The notes under the pieces were generated by a model. The model saw only the letters and a program-made list of their open reading frames with translations. It ran no database searches and had not been told where the DNA came from. A DNA stretch of 64,000 nucleotides from Rubellimicrobium sp. CFH 75288 (GTDB lineage Bacteria > Pseudomonadota > Alphaproteobacteria > Rhodobacterales > Rhodobacteraceae). Where the stretch lies: contig NZ_WYDP01000005.1 in the NCBI RefSeq assembly GCF_009904055.1, positions 248,001 through 312,000 of the forward strand. Reading direction: 5' to 3'. The translations under genes were made by a program, and so were the position numbers. This document shows positions 42,876 through 50,771 of this stretch, in pieces (within the stretch, counting starts at the first letter, position 1; every line of letters begins with the position of its first letter).

Positions 42876-43684
42876 GGCCGCCCCCCGCGCGCCAGCCGCG
42901 GGTCCAGCGCGTCGCCCCAGGCATCCGCGCGCAGGTTGACCGCCACCACGACCAGCACCAGCGCCGCGCCCGGAAAGATCCCCAGCCACGGCGCCACCGT
43001 GGTCAGCGGAATGGCCTCCGTCAGCAGCCGCCCCCAGGACGGGTTGGCGGGCTGCGTCCCCAGCCCCAGAAAGGACAGCGACGCCTCGGCGAGCAGCGCA
43101 TAGGAAAAGACCAGCGCCGTCTGCGTCACCAGCGTGCCGGCCGTGTTGGGCAGGACGTGCAGCGCCACGATTCGCCACGGCCTCTCGCCCGCCGCCCGCG
43201 CGGCCAGCACATACAGCTCCCCCATCCGCGCCAGCGTCGCCGCCCGCGCCACCCGCGCCAGCAGCGGCGCATAGGACGCGGCCAGCGCCAGGACCAGCGC
43301 CGCGGCCGAGGGCCCCGTGACCCCCAGCACCGCGATGGCGAGCACGAGGGGCGGGACCGCGAAGCCCACCTCCAGCACGCGCATCACCACCAGGTCCGTC
43401 CGCCCCCCCGCCGCGCCCGCCAGCACCCCCAGCGGAATGCCCACCAGCGCCGCGAGCAGCGTCGTCCCCGCCGCGATCAGGAGGCCCGGCCGCCCCGCCG
43501 CCAGCACCCGCGCCAGGTAGTCGCGCCCCAGCACGTCCGTCCCGAACGGCGCCCCGGCCGAAGGGGGCAGCAGCGCCCGCGCGGGGTCCATCGCCGCCGC
43601 GCCCGGGGGCAGCAGCGAGGGCGCCGCCAGCACGCCTCCCAGCACCAGCACCACCAGCACCGTCGCGGCCGAGGGACGTCGCAC
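42872..43684 (-). CDS. Dpp/Opp-type ABC permease (DppC type)
   Basis: A 270-residue permease with an N-terminal helix (VLVVLVLGGVLAAPSLL), the FGTDVLGRDYLARVLAAGR segment that identifies DppC-like subunits, and five further helices. The late FLGLGTQPANPSWGRLL stretch is also diagnostic. It begins with GTG at 43684, three bases after the previous stop, so translation is probably coupled. Confidence 0.91.
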   Translation of the reverse strand: MRRPSAATVLVVLVLGGVLAAPSLLPPGAAAMDPARALLPPSAGAPFGTDVLGRDYLARVLAAGRPGLLIAAGTTLLAALVGIPLGVLAGAAGGRTDLVVMRVLEVGFAVPPLVLAIAVLGVTGPSAAALVLALAASYAPLLARVARAATLARMGELYVLAARAAGERPWRIVALHVLPNTAGTLVTQTALVFSYALLAEASLSFLGLGTQPANPSWGRLLTEAIPLTTVAPWLGIFPGAALVLVVVAVNLRADAWGDALDPRLARGGRP

Positions 43685-43687
43685 CGC

Positions 43688-44650
43688 TCAGCCCCCTTCC
43701 GGGCGGATGCGCGGGTCGATCGCCGCATAAAGCAAGTCGACCAGCAGGTTGACCAGCACGAAGGCCGCGGCAAAGACCACGATCACCGCCTGCAGGGTGG
43801 GATAGTCGCGCTGCTCGGCCGCGATCAGCATCTGCCGGCCCAGGCCGGGCAGGGCGAACATGTTCTCGACCACGATGACGCCACCCATCAGGAACCCCAC
43901 CTGCAGGCCCACCACCGTGACCACGGGCACCATGGCCCCGCGCAGGACGTGCTTGAACCAGACCACGCCGGGTGGCGCGCCGGCCAGCCGCGCCAGCCGC
44001 ACGGGCTCGCCGGCCGCGACCTCCACCGCCGCCGCCCGCGCCGTGCGCGCGACGGGCGCGGCGTTGATGATCCCGATCGTCAGCGCGGGCAGAAGGATGA
44101 TGCGCAGGAATCCCGCCGGGTCCGCCGCCGGGCTCACATAGCCCACCGAGGGCAGCCAGCCCAGCCGCACCGCAAAGACCAGGATCAGCAGATAGCCGAG
44201 ATAGAAGGGCGGCAGGCTCAGCGCCACCACCGCCGCGGCCGAGACGGCCCGGTCCGTCCCCCGCCCCGCCCGCGCCGCCGCCGCGAGGCCGAGCGGCAGC
44301 CCCACCGCCACCGCGATCGCCGTCCCCAGGAGCGCCAGCGGCACCGTCACCGCCAGCCCCCGCGCGATCAGGTCCGCCACCGGCGTCCCCGCCCGCGCCC
44401 CCCCGGAGAGCGAGGTCCCGAAATCGAGCCGCAGCGCGCGCCCCAGCCACTCGGCGTATTGCACCGCCACCGGCCGGTCGAGGCCCAGCGCCGCATTGAG
44501 CCGCTCCACCTCCGCCGGAGAGGCGCGCAGGCCCAGCGCGGCCTGCGCCGGGCCCCCGGGCAGGAAGCGCACCAGCGCAAAGGCCAGCACGCTCACCGCC
44601 AGGATCAGGACCGCCGCTCCCAGCAGCCGCCAGAACAGGAACCGGAGCAC
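43688..44650 (-). CDS. Dpp/Opp-type ABC permease (DppB type)
   Basis: A 320-residue permease: N-terminal helix LLGAAVLILAVSVLAFALV, the FLPGGPAQAALG segment typical of DppB, LDFGTSLSGGARAGTPV, and the C-terminal LPGLGRQMLIAAEQRDYPTLQAV. It starts with GTG six bases after the binding-protein stop. Together with the DppC-like subunit and the fused ATPase it forms one transporter. Confidence 0.91.
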   Translation of the reverse strand: MLRFLFWRLLGAAVLILAVSVLAFALVRFLPGGPAQAALGLRASPAEVERLNAALGLDRPVAVQYAEWLGRALRLDFGTSLSGGARAGTPVADLIARGLAVTVPLALLGTAIAVAVGLPLGLAAAARAGRGTDRAVSAAAVVALSLPPFYLGYLLILVFAVRLGWLPSVGYVSPAADPAGFLRIILLPALTIGIINAAPVARTARAAAVEVAAGEPVRLARLAGAPPGVVWFKHVLRGAMVPVVTVVGLQVGFLMGGVIVVENMFALPGLGRQMLIAAEQRDYPTLQAVIVVFAAAFVLVNLLVDLLYAAIDPRIRPEGG

Positions 44651-44656
44651 CGCGCG

Positions 44657-46165
44657 TCAGTCGACGAGGCGCACGTCCGTCAGCACTAGGTCCGAATCGG
44701 GCGTGGTGCGGAACCCCTCCACCCGGTCCGACAGCGCCATCAGGCCGGGGACCACGTAGAGGGGCACCCACGGCGCCTCATCCACCAGGATCTGCCAGGC
44801 CTCGGAATAGATGTCCGAGCGCACCGCCGGGTCCGTCTCCTCCCGCCCCCGCTCGAGCAGCGCCTGCAGCTCGTCCGAGGGCTCGAAGCCCGAGAAGTTG
44901 TACACCCCCTCGCGCGAGAAGTAGCGGAACGTCTTCTGGTCCGGGTCCACCCCGTTGACCAGCCCGCAGACAAAGGCGTCATAGTCGCGGTCCGTCACCA
45001 CCCTCTGGCCCCAGACGCCCGCCTCCAGCGTGACGTTGCGCGCGTCGATGCCCACCGCGCGCAGGTTCTCGGCGATCACCTCGGCCGCGCGCATCATGTG
45101 GGGAAAGGCCGTGCCCCCGCAGGGCGCGAACTCGAAGGACAGGTCCTCCACCCCCGCCTCGGCCAGCAGCGCGCGCGCCGCCTCCGGGTCGTGGGGCAGG
45201 GGCGTCACCTCGACGGGGATGGACGAGGCCGAGACCATCGTGTGCGCGACCGCGCCCCGCCCCATCGTGGCCGCCTGCGCCACCGCCTCCTTGTCGATCG
45301 CCATGGCGATCGCGCGCCGCACGCGCACGTCGTCGAAGGGCGGGCGCTGGGTGTTCATCCCGAACTCGTCCACCCAGGCGGATTCGTATGCGAGCAGGCT
45401 CACCCCCGGCGCCGCCTCCACCTGCCCCGCGAGCGGCAGCGACACCGCATCGAGCAGGTCCACCTGCCCCGACAGCAGCGCCGCCACCCGCGCGCTCTCG
45501 TCGGGCACGACCACGAACTCCACCGCATCCAGAAGCGGCCGCTCGGGGTCGTGGAAATCCTCGAACCGCTCGAGCGAGATGGATGTCCGCTCGATCTGCC
45601 CGACAAAGCGGAACGGCCCCGACCCTACGGGCTCGGCCACCAGGTCGCCGCCCTCCTCGGGCACGATCGCCGCCCAGACGGGCGTGGCCAGCACCGCCGC
45701 GAGCACCCCGTAGGGCCGCGCCAGCGCGATCCGCACGGTCAGGTCGTCCACCGCCTCGACGCTCTCGACCGGCTCGAGGTCCGAGCGCAGCGTGGCCCCC
45801 GTCGCCTCGTCGCGGATGCGGTTCAGCGAATAGACCACGTCCGAGGCCGTCAGCGCCGTGCCGTCATGGAAGGTGAGCCCCTCGCGCAGCCGGACGGTCC
45901 AGACCAGCCCGTCCTCCGACACCTCCCAGGATTCGGCCATGTCCCCCACCGGGGCCAGCGTCTCGGGATCGGTGGTGAGCAGGCCGCGATAGATCTGCTG
46001 GAGCACCCGCACGTCGCTGTAGAGCGAGGAGGTATGGGGATCGAGCGCCACGAGGCCCTGCGCCACCCCGATCCGCAGCGTTCCGCCCCCGCCCTGCGCC
46101 AGCGCCCCCGTGGCCCCGAAGGCGAGGGCGGCCGCACCCGCCCACAGGCTTGCCGTTCGTCCCAT
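44657..46165 (-). CDS. ABC transporter substrate-binding protein, family 5 (peptide/opine/nickel)
   Basis: A 502-residue periplasmic binding protein with a Sec signal (LWAGAAALAFGATGALA-Q). The mature start GGGGTLRIGVAQGLVALDPH, WTVRLREGLTFHDGTALTASDVVYSL and PVGSGPFRFV are standard family 5 features. ATG 46165 has GGAGGA upstream; the frame runs to a TTG at 46222 but that includes the operator. The predicted GntR site 3 lies about 20 bases ahead of the start, between any promoter and the ribosome site. It is the first gene of the SBP-permease-permease-ATPase-oxidoreductase operon. Confidence 0.9.
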   Translation of the reverse strand: MGRTASLWAGAAALAFGATGALAQGGGGTLRIGVAQGLVALDPHTSSLYSDVRVLQQIYRGLLTTDPETLAPVGDMAESWEVSEDGLVWTVRLREGLTFHDGTALTASDVVYSLNRIRDEATGATLRSDLEPVESVEAVDDLTVRIALARPYGVLAAVLATPVWAAIVPEEGGDLVAEPVGSGPFRFVGQIERTSISLERFEDFHDPERPLLDAVEFVVVPDESARVAALLSGQVDLLDAVSLPLAGQVEAAPGVSLLAYESAWVDEFGMNTQRPPFDDVRVRRAIAMAIDKEAVAQAATMGRGAVAHTMVSASSIPVEVTPLPHDPEAARALLAEAGVEDLSFEFAPCGGTAFPHMMRAAEVIAENLRAVGIDARNVTLEAGVWGQRVVTDRDYDAFVCGLVNGVDPDQKTFRYFSREGVYNFSGFEPSDELQALLERGREETDPAVRSDIYSEAWQILVDEAPWVPLYVVPGLMALSDRVEGFRTTPDSDLVLTDVRLVD

Positions 46166-46183
46166 CCGCGATCCTCCATTCAG

Positions 46184-46194
46184 GCTGTCTGACA
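46184..46194. promoter_or_regulatory. Predicted GntR operator (site 3) before the family 5 transporter operon
   Basis: On the minus strand this reads TGTCAGACAGC, identical over 11 bases to site 1 (37493-37503). It lies 19 bases upstream of the ATG at 46165, just before the ribosome site. Seen in sequence; assignment to the GntR regulator at 39.5 kb is inferred. Confidence 0.55.
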
Positions 46195-46251
46195 ATAGGG
46201 AAGGATGGGGGCTTCCTGTCAATACAAACCTGACGCAGCGTCCGCCCGGCC

Positions 46252-46265
46252 TTGATTCCGGTCAA
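46252..46265. promoter_or_regulatory. FNR-type box upstream of ppsA
   Basis: TTGAT-TCCG-GTCAA fits the TTGAN6TCAA core recognised by FNR/FnrL/DnrD-type regulators of Rhodobacterales. It lies within an eight-base-pair inverted repeat (46248-46269) and 53 bases ahead of the ppsA ATG, so it could respond to low oxygen or nitric oxide. Binding is inferred. Confidence 0.5.
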
Positions 46266-46318
46266 GGCCCGTCCACCTTGCCCCTGCCATCCTGCCCCCG
46301 AACCCGGAGGAGGACCCC

Positions 46319-48721
46319 ATGCATCAGCCATCCCCTGCCGATTCCGCCGACATCCTGTGGTTCGAGACCCTGACCATCCGGGACGTCCCCCGTGTGGGCG
46401 GCAAGAACGCCTCGCTGGGCGAGATGGTACGCGCCCTGTCCGGCGCGGGCATCCGCGTGCCGCCGGGCTTTGCCACCACCGCCGGGATGTTCCGCCGCTT
46501 CCTGTCCGCAAACCGGCTGGAGGAGAGGATCGCCCGCACGCTCGCCCGGCTCGACGAGGACCCCGCCCTTCTGCCGGAGATCGGCCGCGAGGTGCGCGCG
46601 GCCGTGGCCGGCGCCGACTGGCCCGAGGAGGCGCGCGCGGCGATCGTCTCGGCCTACCGCGAACTGGGCCGCCGCACCGGCCGGACCGATCCGCCGGTGG
46701 CGGTCCGCTCCAGCGCCACCGCCGAGGACCTTCCTGATGCGAGCTTCGCCGGCCAGCAGGAGACCTTTCTCAACGTCCGGGGCGAGGCGGCGCTGCTCGC
46801 CGCCTGCCGGCGCTGCTATGCCTCGCTCTTCACCGACCGCGCCATCACCTATCGCCGCCTCAAGGGCTTCGACCACGCGCAGGTCGCCCTGTCGGTGGGG
46901 GTGCAGCTCATGGTGCGGTCGGACACAGGCGGCTCGGGCGTGATGTTCTCCATCGACACCGAATCGGGCTTCGACCGGGTCGTGCTCATCAACGCCGCCT
47001 GGGGTCTGGGCGAGACGGTGGTGCAGGGCAGCGTGGACCCGGACGAATACCAGGTGTTCAAGCCGCTGCTCGACCGCCCCGGCCTGTCCCCCATCCTCGA
47101 GAAGCGCCTCGGCGCCAAGGCCCGCAAGATGATCCTCTCGCGCGAGGGCGAGGGCGGCGCGCCCACGCGCCTCGTGCCCACCTCCCGCGCCGAGCGCGCC
47201 CGTGCCGTGCTGTCGGATGCCGAGATCCTCGACCTCGCCCGACAGGCCGTCGCGATCGAGCGCCATTACGGCCGCCCCATGGACATGGAATGGGCGCGCG
47301 ACGGCGAGACGGGCGAGATCTTCATCGTCCAGGCCCGGCCCGAGACCGTGCACTCGGCCGGGCGCGGGCGGGCCTTCCGCACCTATCGCGCCCGCCACCA
47401 CGGCCCCGAGATCGTCCGCGGCCTCAGCATCGGCCGGCAGATCGTCTCCGGCCCCGTCTGCCTGATCGAGGAGGCCCGCGACATCGACCGCTTCGTGGAC
47501 GGCGCGATCCTCGTCACCTCCACCACCGACCCGGACTGGGTGCCGATCATGAAGCGCGCCGCCGCCATCGTCACCGATCACGGCGGGCGCACCTCGCACG
47601 CCGCCATCGTCAGCCGCGAACTCGGCGTTCCGGCCGTGGTCGGCACCGGCCGCGCCACGCATCTGCTGCACGACGGACAGGAGATCACCGTCTCCTGCGC
47701 GGAGGGCGACGAGGGGGTGATCTATGACGGCCCCGCCGAGATCGAGGTGGACGAGCAGGACCCGGCGGCGATCCCCCGCACGCGCACCCGCGTCATGCTC
47801 AACCTCGCCAACCCGTCCGCCGCCTTCCGCTGGTGGTGGCTGCCCGCCGACGGGGTGGGCCTTGCGCGGATGGAATTCGTCGTCACCCACGCCGTCCGGG
47901 TCCATCCGCTCGCGCTCACCCGCTTCGACGAACTGCGCGACCCCGAGGCGCGCGACGCCATCGCCGCGCTGACGGCGGGCTATCCCGACCGCACCGACTA
48001 CTTCGTCGAGCGCCTCGCCCGGGGATTGTCGCGCATCGCCGCCGTGGTCTGGCCCAGGCCCTGCCTCGTGCGGATGAGCGACTTCAAGACCAACGAATAT
48101 GCGGGCCTTCTCGGCGGCGCCCAGTGGGAACCTGCGGAGGAGAACCCGATGATCGGCTTCCGCGGGGCGGCGCGCTACGCCTCGCCGCGCTACAGCGACG
48201 GCTTTGCGCTCGAATGCCGCGCCATCCGCCGCCTGCGCGAGGAGATGGGCTTCGACAATGTCCGCGTGATGATCCCCTTCTGCCGCAGCCCGGCCGAGGC
48301 GGACCGCGTGCTCGCGCTCATGGAAGCCGAAGGGCTCGCTCGCGGGGCGGACGGGCTCGAGATCCACGTCATGGCCGAAATCCCGTCCAACGTCATCCTG
48401 GCCGAGGAATTCGCCCGCCGCTTCGACGGCTTCTCCATCGGCTCGAACGACCTGACGCAGCTCACGCTCGGCGTGGACCGCGACAGCGAGGAGCTGGCCG
48501 CAGCCTTCGACGAACGCGACCCGGCCGTGCTCTGGATGATCCGGGAGATGATCGCCCGCGCCCATGCGGCCGGGCGCCCTGTCGGCCTCTGCGGCCAGGC
48601 GCCCAGCAACGATCCCGCCTTCGCCAGGCTTCTGGTCGAGGCGGGCATCGACTCGATCTCGGTCGCGCCCGACAGCTTCCTCGCGGTCAAGGCGAACGTG
48701 GCCGCGGCCGAGGGCGGCTGA
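46319..48721 (+). CDS. ppsA: Phosphoenolpyruvate synthase (pyruvate, water dikinase)
   Basis: An 800-residue enzyme that makes PEP from pyruvate and ATP, the entry to gluconeogenesis. The N-terminal ATP-grasp domain has VGGKNASLGEM and PVAVRSSATAEDLPDASFAGQQET. The swivelling phospho-histidine domain has DHGGRTSHAAIVSRELGVPAVVG with the catalytic His in TSHA. The C-terminal PEP/pyruvate barrel has IGSNDLTQLTLGVDRDS and the active-site Cys in GLCGQAPS. Length is close to the usual about 790. GGAGGAGG precedes ATG 46319. It is transcribed divergently from the family 5 transporter operon and ends at a strong hairpin. Confidence 0.95.
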   Translation: MHQPSPADSADILWFETLTIRDVPRVGGKNASLGEMVRALSGAGIRVPPGFATTAGMFRRFLSANRLEERIARTLARLDEDPALLPEIGREVRAAVAGADWPEEARAAIVSAYRELGRRTGRTDPPVAVRSSATAEDLPDASFAGQQETFLNVRGEAALLAACRRCYASLFTDRAITYRRLKGFDHAQVALSVGVQLMVRSDTGGSGVMFSIDTESGFDRVVLINAAWGLGETVVQGSVDPDEYQVFKPLLDRPGLSPILEKRLGAKARKMILSREGEGGAPTRLVPTSRAERARAVLSDAEILDLARQAVAIERHYGRPMDMEWARDGETGEIFIVQARPETVHSAGRGRAFRTYRARHHGPEIVRGLSIGRQIVSGPVCLIEEARDIDRFVDGAILVTSTTDPDWVPIMKRAAAIVTDHGGRTSHAAIVSRELGVPAVVGTGRATHLLHDGQEITVSCAEGDEGVIYDGPAEIEVDEQDPAAIPRTRTRVMLNLANPSAAFRWWWLPADGVGLARMEFVVTHAVRVHPLALTRFDELRDPEARDAIAALTAGYPDRTDYFVERLARGLSRIAAVVWPRPCLVRMSDFKTNEYAGLLGGAQWEPAEENPMIGFRGAARYASPRYSDGFALECRAIRRLREEMGFDNVRVMIPFCRSPAEADRVLALMEAEGLARGADGLEIHVMAEIPSNVILAEEFARRFDGFSIGSNDLTQLTLGVDRDSEELAAAFDERDPAVLWMIREMIARAHAAGRPVGLCGQAPSNDPAFARLLVEAGIDSISVAPDSFLAVKANVAAAEGG

Positions 48722-48731
48722 ACCGCCAGGA

Positions 48732-48751
48732 CCCCGCCCGGCCGGGCGGGG
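48732..48751. terminator. Probable bidirectional terminator hairpin
   Basis: CCCCGCCC (48732-48739) and GGGCGGGG (48744-48751) form a perfect eight-base-pair stem with loop GGCC, followed on the plus strand by CCCCTTCTC. It lies 10 bases after the ppsA stop and 20 bases before the stop of the convergent acidic-protein gene, so it may end both transcripts. Confidence 0.55.
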
Positions 48752-48772
48752 CCCCTTCTCGGGGGGACAGGC

Positions 48773-49516
48773 TCAGTTGCCCGTGCCGGTTCCGGCCTCG
48801 CCCGAGGCGCCGCCGCTCGCCCCGCCGGCATCCGTGCCGGTCGTCGTCTCGGCGCCCGCCCCGGCATCGGTGCCGGTCGTGGTGTCGGCACCCGCATCGG
48901 CGCCGGTGCCGGTCGCGGCATCCGCACCCGCCGCCGGGGCGGCGTCCGCGGCGCCGTCGTCGGTCGCGTCATCGGCCGCGTCGGTCGCGTCGTCCGTCGT
49001 GCCGCCGGTGGCGTCGTCGGTCGCCTCGTCCGGCGTCATGTCGTCGCCGACCCCGACCGTCCCGGCATCCGCCCCGGTGCCGGCCTCAGCCCCCGCGCCG
49101 TCGGCGTCGTCGTCCATGGCGTCGTCGCCGGTCATGTCGTCGGACCCATCGTCAGAGGCCCCGTCGCCGCGGGGCGCATTGGGGAAGGAGTCGAAGTCGC
49201 GCTCCTCCGCCACGGCGGCCGGCACCTCGCAGACCACCTCGGTCGTGCCCTGGAAATCGCTGACCAGATAGGCATCGTCGATGTCGGGGCACACCTCGGT
49301 CGCGATCGTCACCGGCACCTGATAGAGCAGTCCCGTTTCGGGCACAAACACCACCACCGTGCCGGGTTGCAGCTCGAACAGCGCGTCGCCCTGCCCCGCG
49401 ACCTGGCCATAGGTCGTGGTGCCCGCGTCCTGCGTCGTCGTCTCCTGCGCAAGGGAAGCGGCCGGCACGGCCGCCACCAGCGCCACCGCAGCGGCCCCCC
49501 AGAACGTCCTCGTCAT
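48773..49516 (-). CDS. Secreted Asp/Thr/Gly/Ala-rich low-complexity protein
   Basis: A 247-residue protein with a Sec signal (GAAAVALVAAVPAASLA-QE). Residues about 25-105 form a compact domain with two cysteines (EVCPDIDDAYLV and EVVCEVPAAV) and a DALFELQPGTVVVFVPETGLLYQVP strand-rich stretch. The remaining about 140 residues are an acidic, Asp/Ala/Thr/Gly-rich tail with DDATD-like repeats and a 12-residue repeat TTTGTDAGAGAE. I know no function; an extracellular, calcium-binding or halophilic-type spacer is speculation. Start ATG 49516. Confidence 0.6.
   Translation of the reverse strand: MTRTFWGAAAVALVAAVPAASLAQETTTQDAGTTTYGQVAGQGDALFELQPGTVVVFVPETGLLYQVPVTIATEVCPDIDDAYLVSDFQGTTEVVCEVPAAVAEERDFDSFPNAPRGDGASDDGSDDMTGDDAMDDDADGAGAEAGTGADAGTVGVGDDMTPDEATDDATGGTTDDATDAADDATDDGAADAAPAAGADAATGTGADAGADTTTGTDAGAGAETTTGTDAGGASGGASGEAGTGTGN
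48825..48895. repeat. 36-base tandem repeat within the acidic protein gene
   Basis: Two adjacent 35-36-base units (48825-48859 and 48861-48895) are near identical and encode the TTTGTDAGA-type 12-residue repeat. Shorter, degenerate DDATD-coding repeats continue toward 49160. Such tandem DNA is prone to slippage length variation. Confidence 0.6.
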
Positions 49517-49625
49517 AGCGGAACTCCGTCAACTCCGCCGGCGCCCTCCCGGCGCCGGCTGCGACGGATCAACGCGCCCCCTGCACCCGCGTTCCGCCCC
49601 CCGTCTGAGAGCGGCAGAAACCCGC

Positions 49626-50771
49626 TCAGAGCGACTCCTCGTAGAGCCGCACGGCCGCCTCCACCGTCAGCGGCACCGGATTGCCCCCCGCGGTCGGGTC
49701 CACCACCGCCCGTTCGGCCAGTTCGGGCAGCCGGTTCTGCTCCACCCCGAAGGCGCTCAGGCCCGCCGGGATGCCCAGCTCGCGGTTGAGCGCCTCCACG
49801 CGGTCCAGAAAGCCGTCGAACCCGCCCGCAAGGCCCAGATAGGCCGCGGCGCGGGCGATCTTGGCCTCCACCGCGGGGCGGTTGAAGCGCAGCACCGCCG
49901 GCATGACCACGGCATTGGTGGTCCCGTGATGGCTGCCATAGACCGCGCCCACCGGATGGCTCAGCGCATGGACCGCGCCCAGGCCCTTCTGGAAGGCCAC
50001 CGCCCCCATGGCGGCCGCGGCCATCATCTGCGCCCGCGCCTCGATGTCCGACCCGTCGCGGAAGGCGCGCGGCAGGTATTCGTGGACAAGCCGCATCCCC
50101 TCGAGCGCGATTCCCTCCCCCATCGGATGGAACGAGGGCGCGCAATAGGCCTCGAGGCAATGGGCGAAGGCATCCATGCCCGTCCCCGCCGTCATCGCCG
50201 GCGGCAGGCCCAGCGTGAGTTCCGGGTCGCAGATGACCACCCGGGCGAGCATGCCCGGATGGAAGATCACCTTCTTGACCTGCCGGGCCGTGTCGGTCAG
50301 CACGCCCGCCCGCCCGACCTCGGAGCCGGTCCCGGCCGTGGTGGGCACGGCGACGACCGGCGCGATCCGGTCCGCCGCGGCCCGGGTCCACCAATCGTCC
50401 ACGTCCTCGAAATCCCAGACGGGACGCGACTGGCCCTGCTGGAAGGCGACGAGCTTGCCGAGGTCGAGCCCCGATCCCCCGCCGAAGGCCACCACCCCGT
50501 CATGGCCGCCATCGCGGAAGGCGCGGATGCCCGCCTCCAGATTGGCGTCGGTGGGGTTGGGGTCCACATCGGCAAAGATCGCGCGACCCAGCCCCGCCGC
50601 CCCCAAGAGGTCCACCACCCGCCCCGTGACCGCCAGATGCGCAAGCCCCCGGTCGGTGACGAGCAGCGGCCGCCGCATGCCCGCCTCGCGGCAGGCCTCG
50701 GCCAGTTCCGCGATGCGCCCCGGCCCGAACAGGACGCGCGTGGGATAGGACCAGTTGCCCTTGAGTGTCAT
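49626..50771 (-). CDS. Iron-containing alcohol dehydrogenase
   Basis: A 381-residue family III (Fe-dependent) alcohol dehydrogenase. It has the GGGSGLDLGK nucleotide-binding motif, PTTAGTGSEVG, and the metal-ligand region GTGMDAFAHCLEAYCAP and HALSHPVGAVYGSHHGTTNAVVMP. Such enzymes oxidise or reduce short alcohols/aldehydes with NAD. ATG 50771 overlaps the aldehyde dehydrogenase stop by four bases, so alcohol and aldehyde steps are produced together. With the glutamine-synthetase-like gene upstream, a gamma-glutamyl amino alcohol route is possible. Confidence 0.9.
   Translation of the reverse strand: MTLKGNWSYPTRVLFGPGRIAELAEACREAGMRRPLLVTDRGLAHLAVTGRVVDLLGAAGLGRAIFADVDPNPTDANLEAGIRAFRDGGHDGVVAFGGGSGLDLGKLVAFQQGQSRPVWDFEDVDDWWTRAAADRIAPVVAVPTTAGTGSEVGRAGVLTDTARQVKKVIFHPGMLARVVICDPELTLGLPPAMTAGTGMDAFAHCLEAYCAPSFHPMGEGIALEGMRLVHEYLPRAFRDGSDIEARAQMMAAAAMGAVAFQKGLGAVHALSHPVGAVYGSHHGTTNAVVMPAVLRFNRPAVEAKIARAAAYLGLAGGFDGFLDRVEALNRELGIPAGLSAFGVEQNRLPELAERAVVDPTAGGNPVPLTVEAAVRLYEESL

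Noticed and set aside
40653-43103. Several long plus-strand frames opposite the Opp/Dpp ATPase and permease genes
   Set aside because: They are complements of well-supported ABC genes and consist of Arg/Pro/Gly-rich sequence without motifs.
48825-49160. CRISPR-like repeats
   Set aside because: The repeats are tandem and coding (12-residue units), without spacers of even length between identical repeats.
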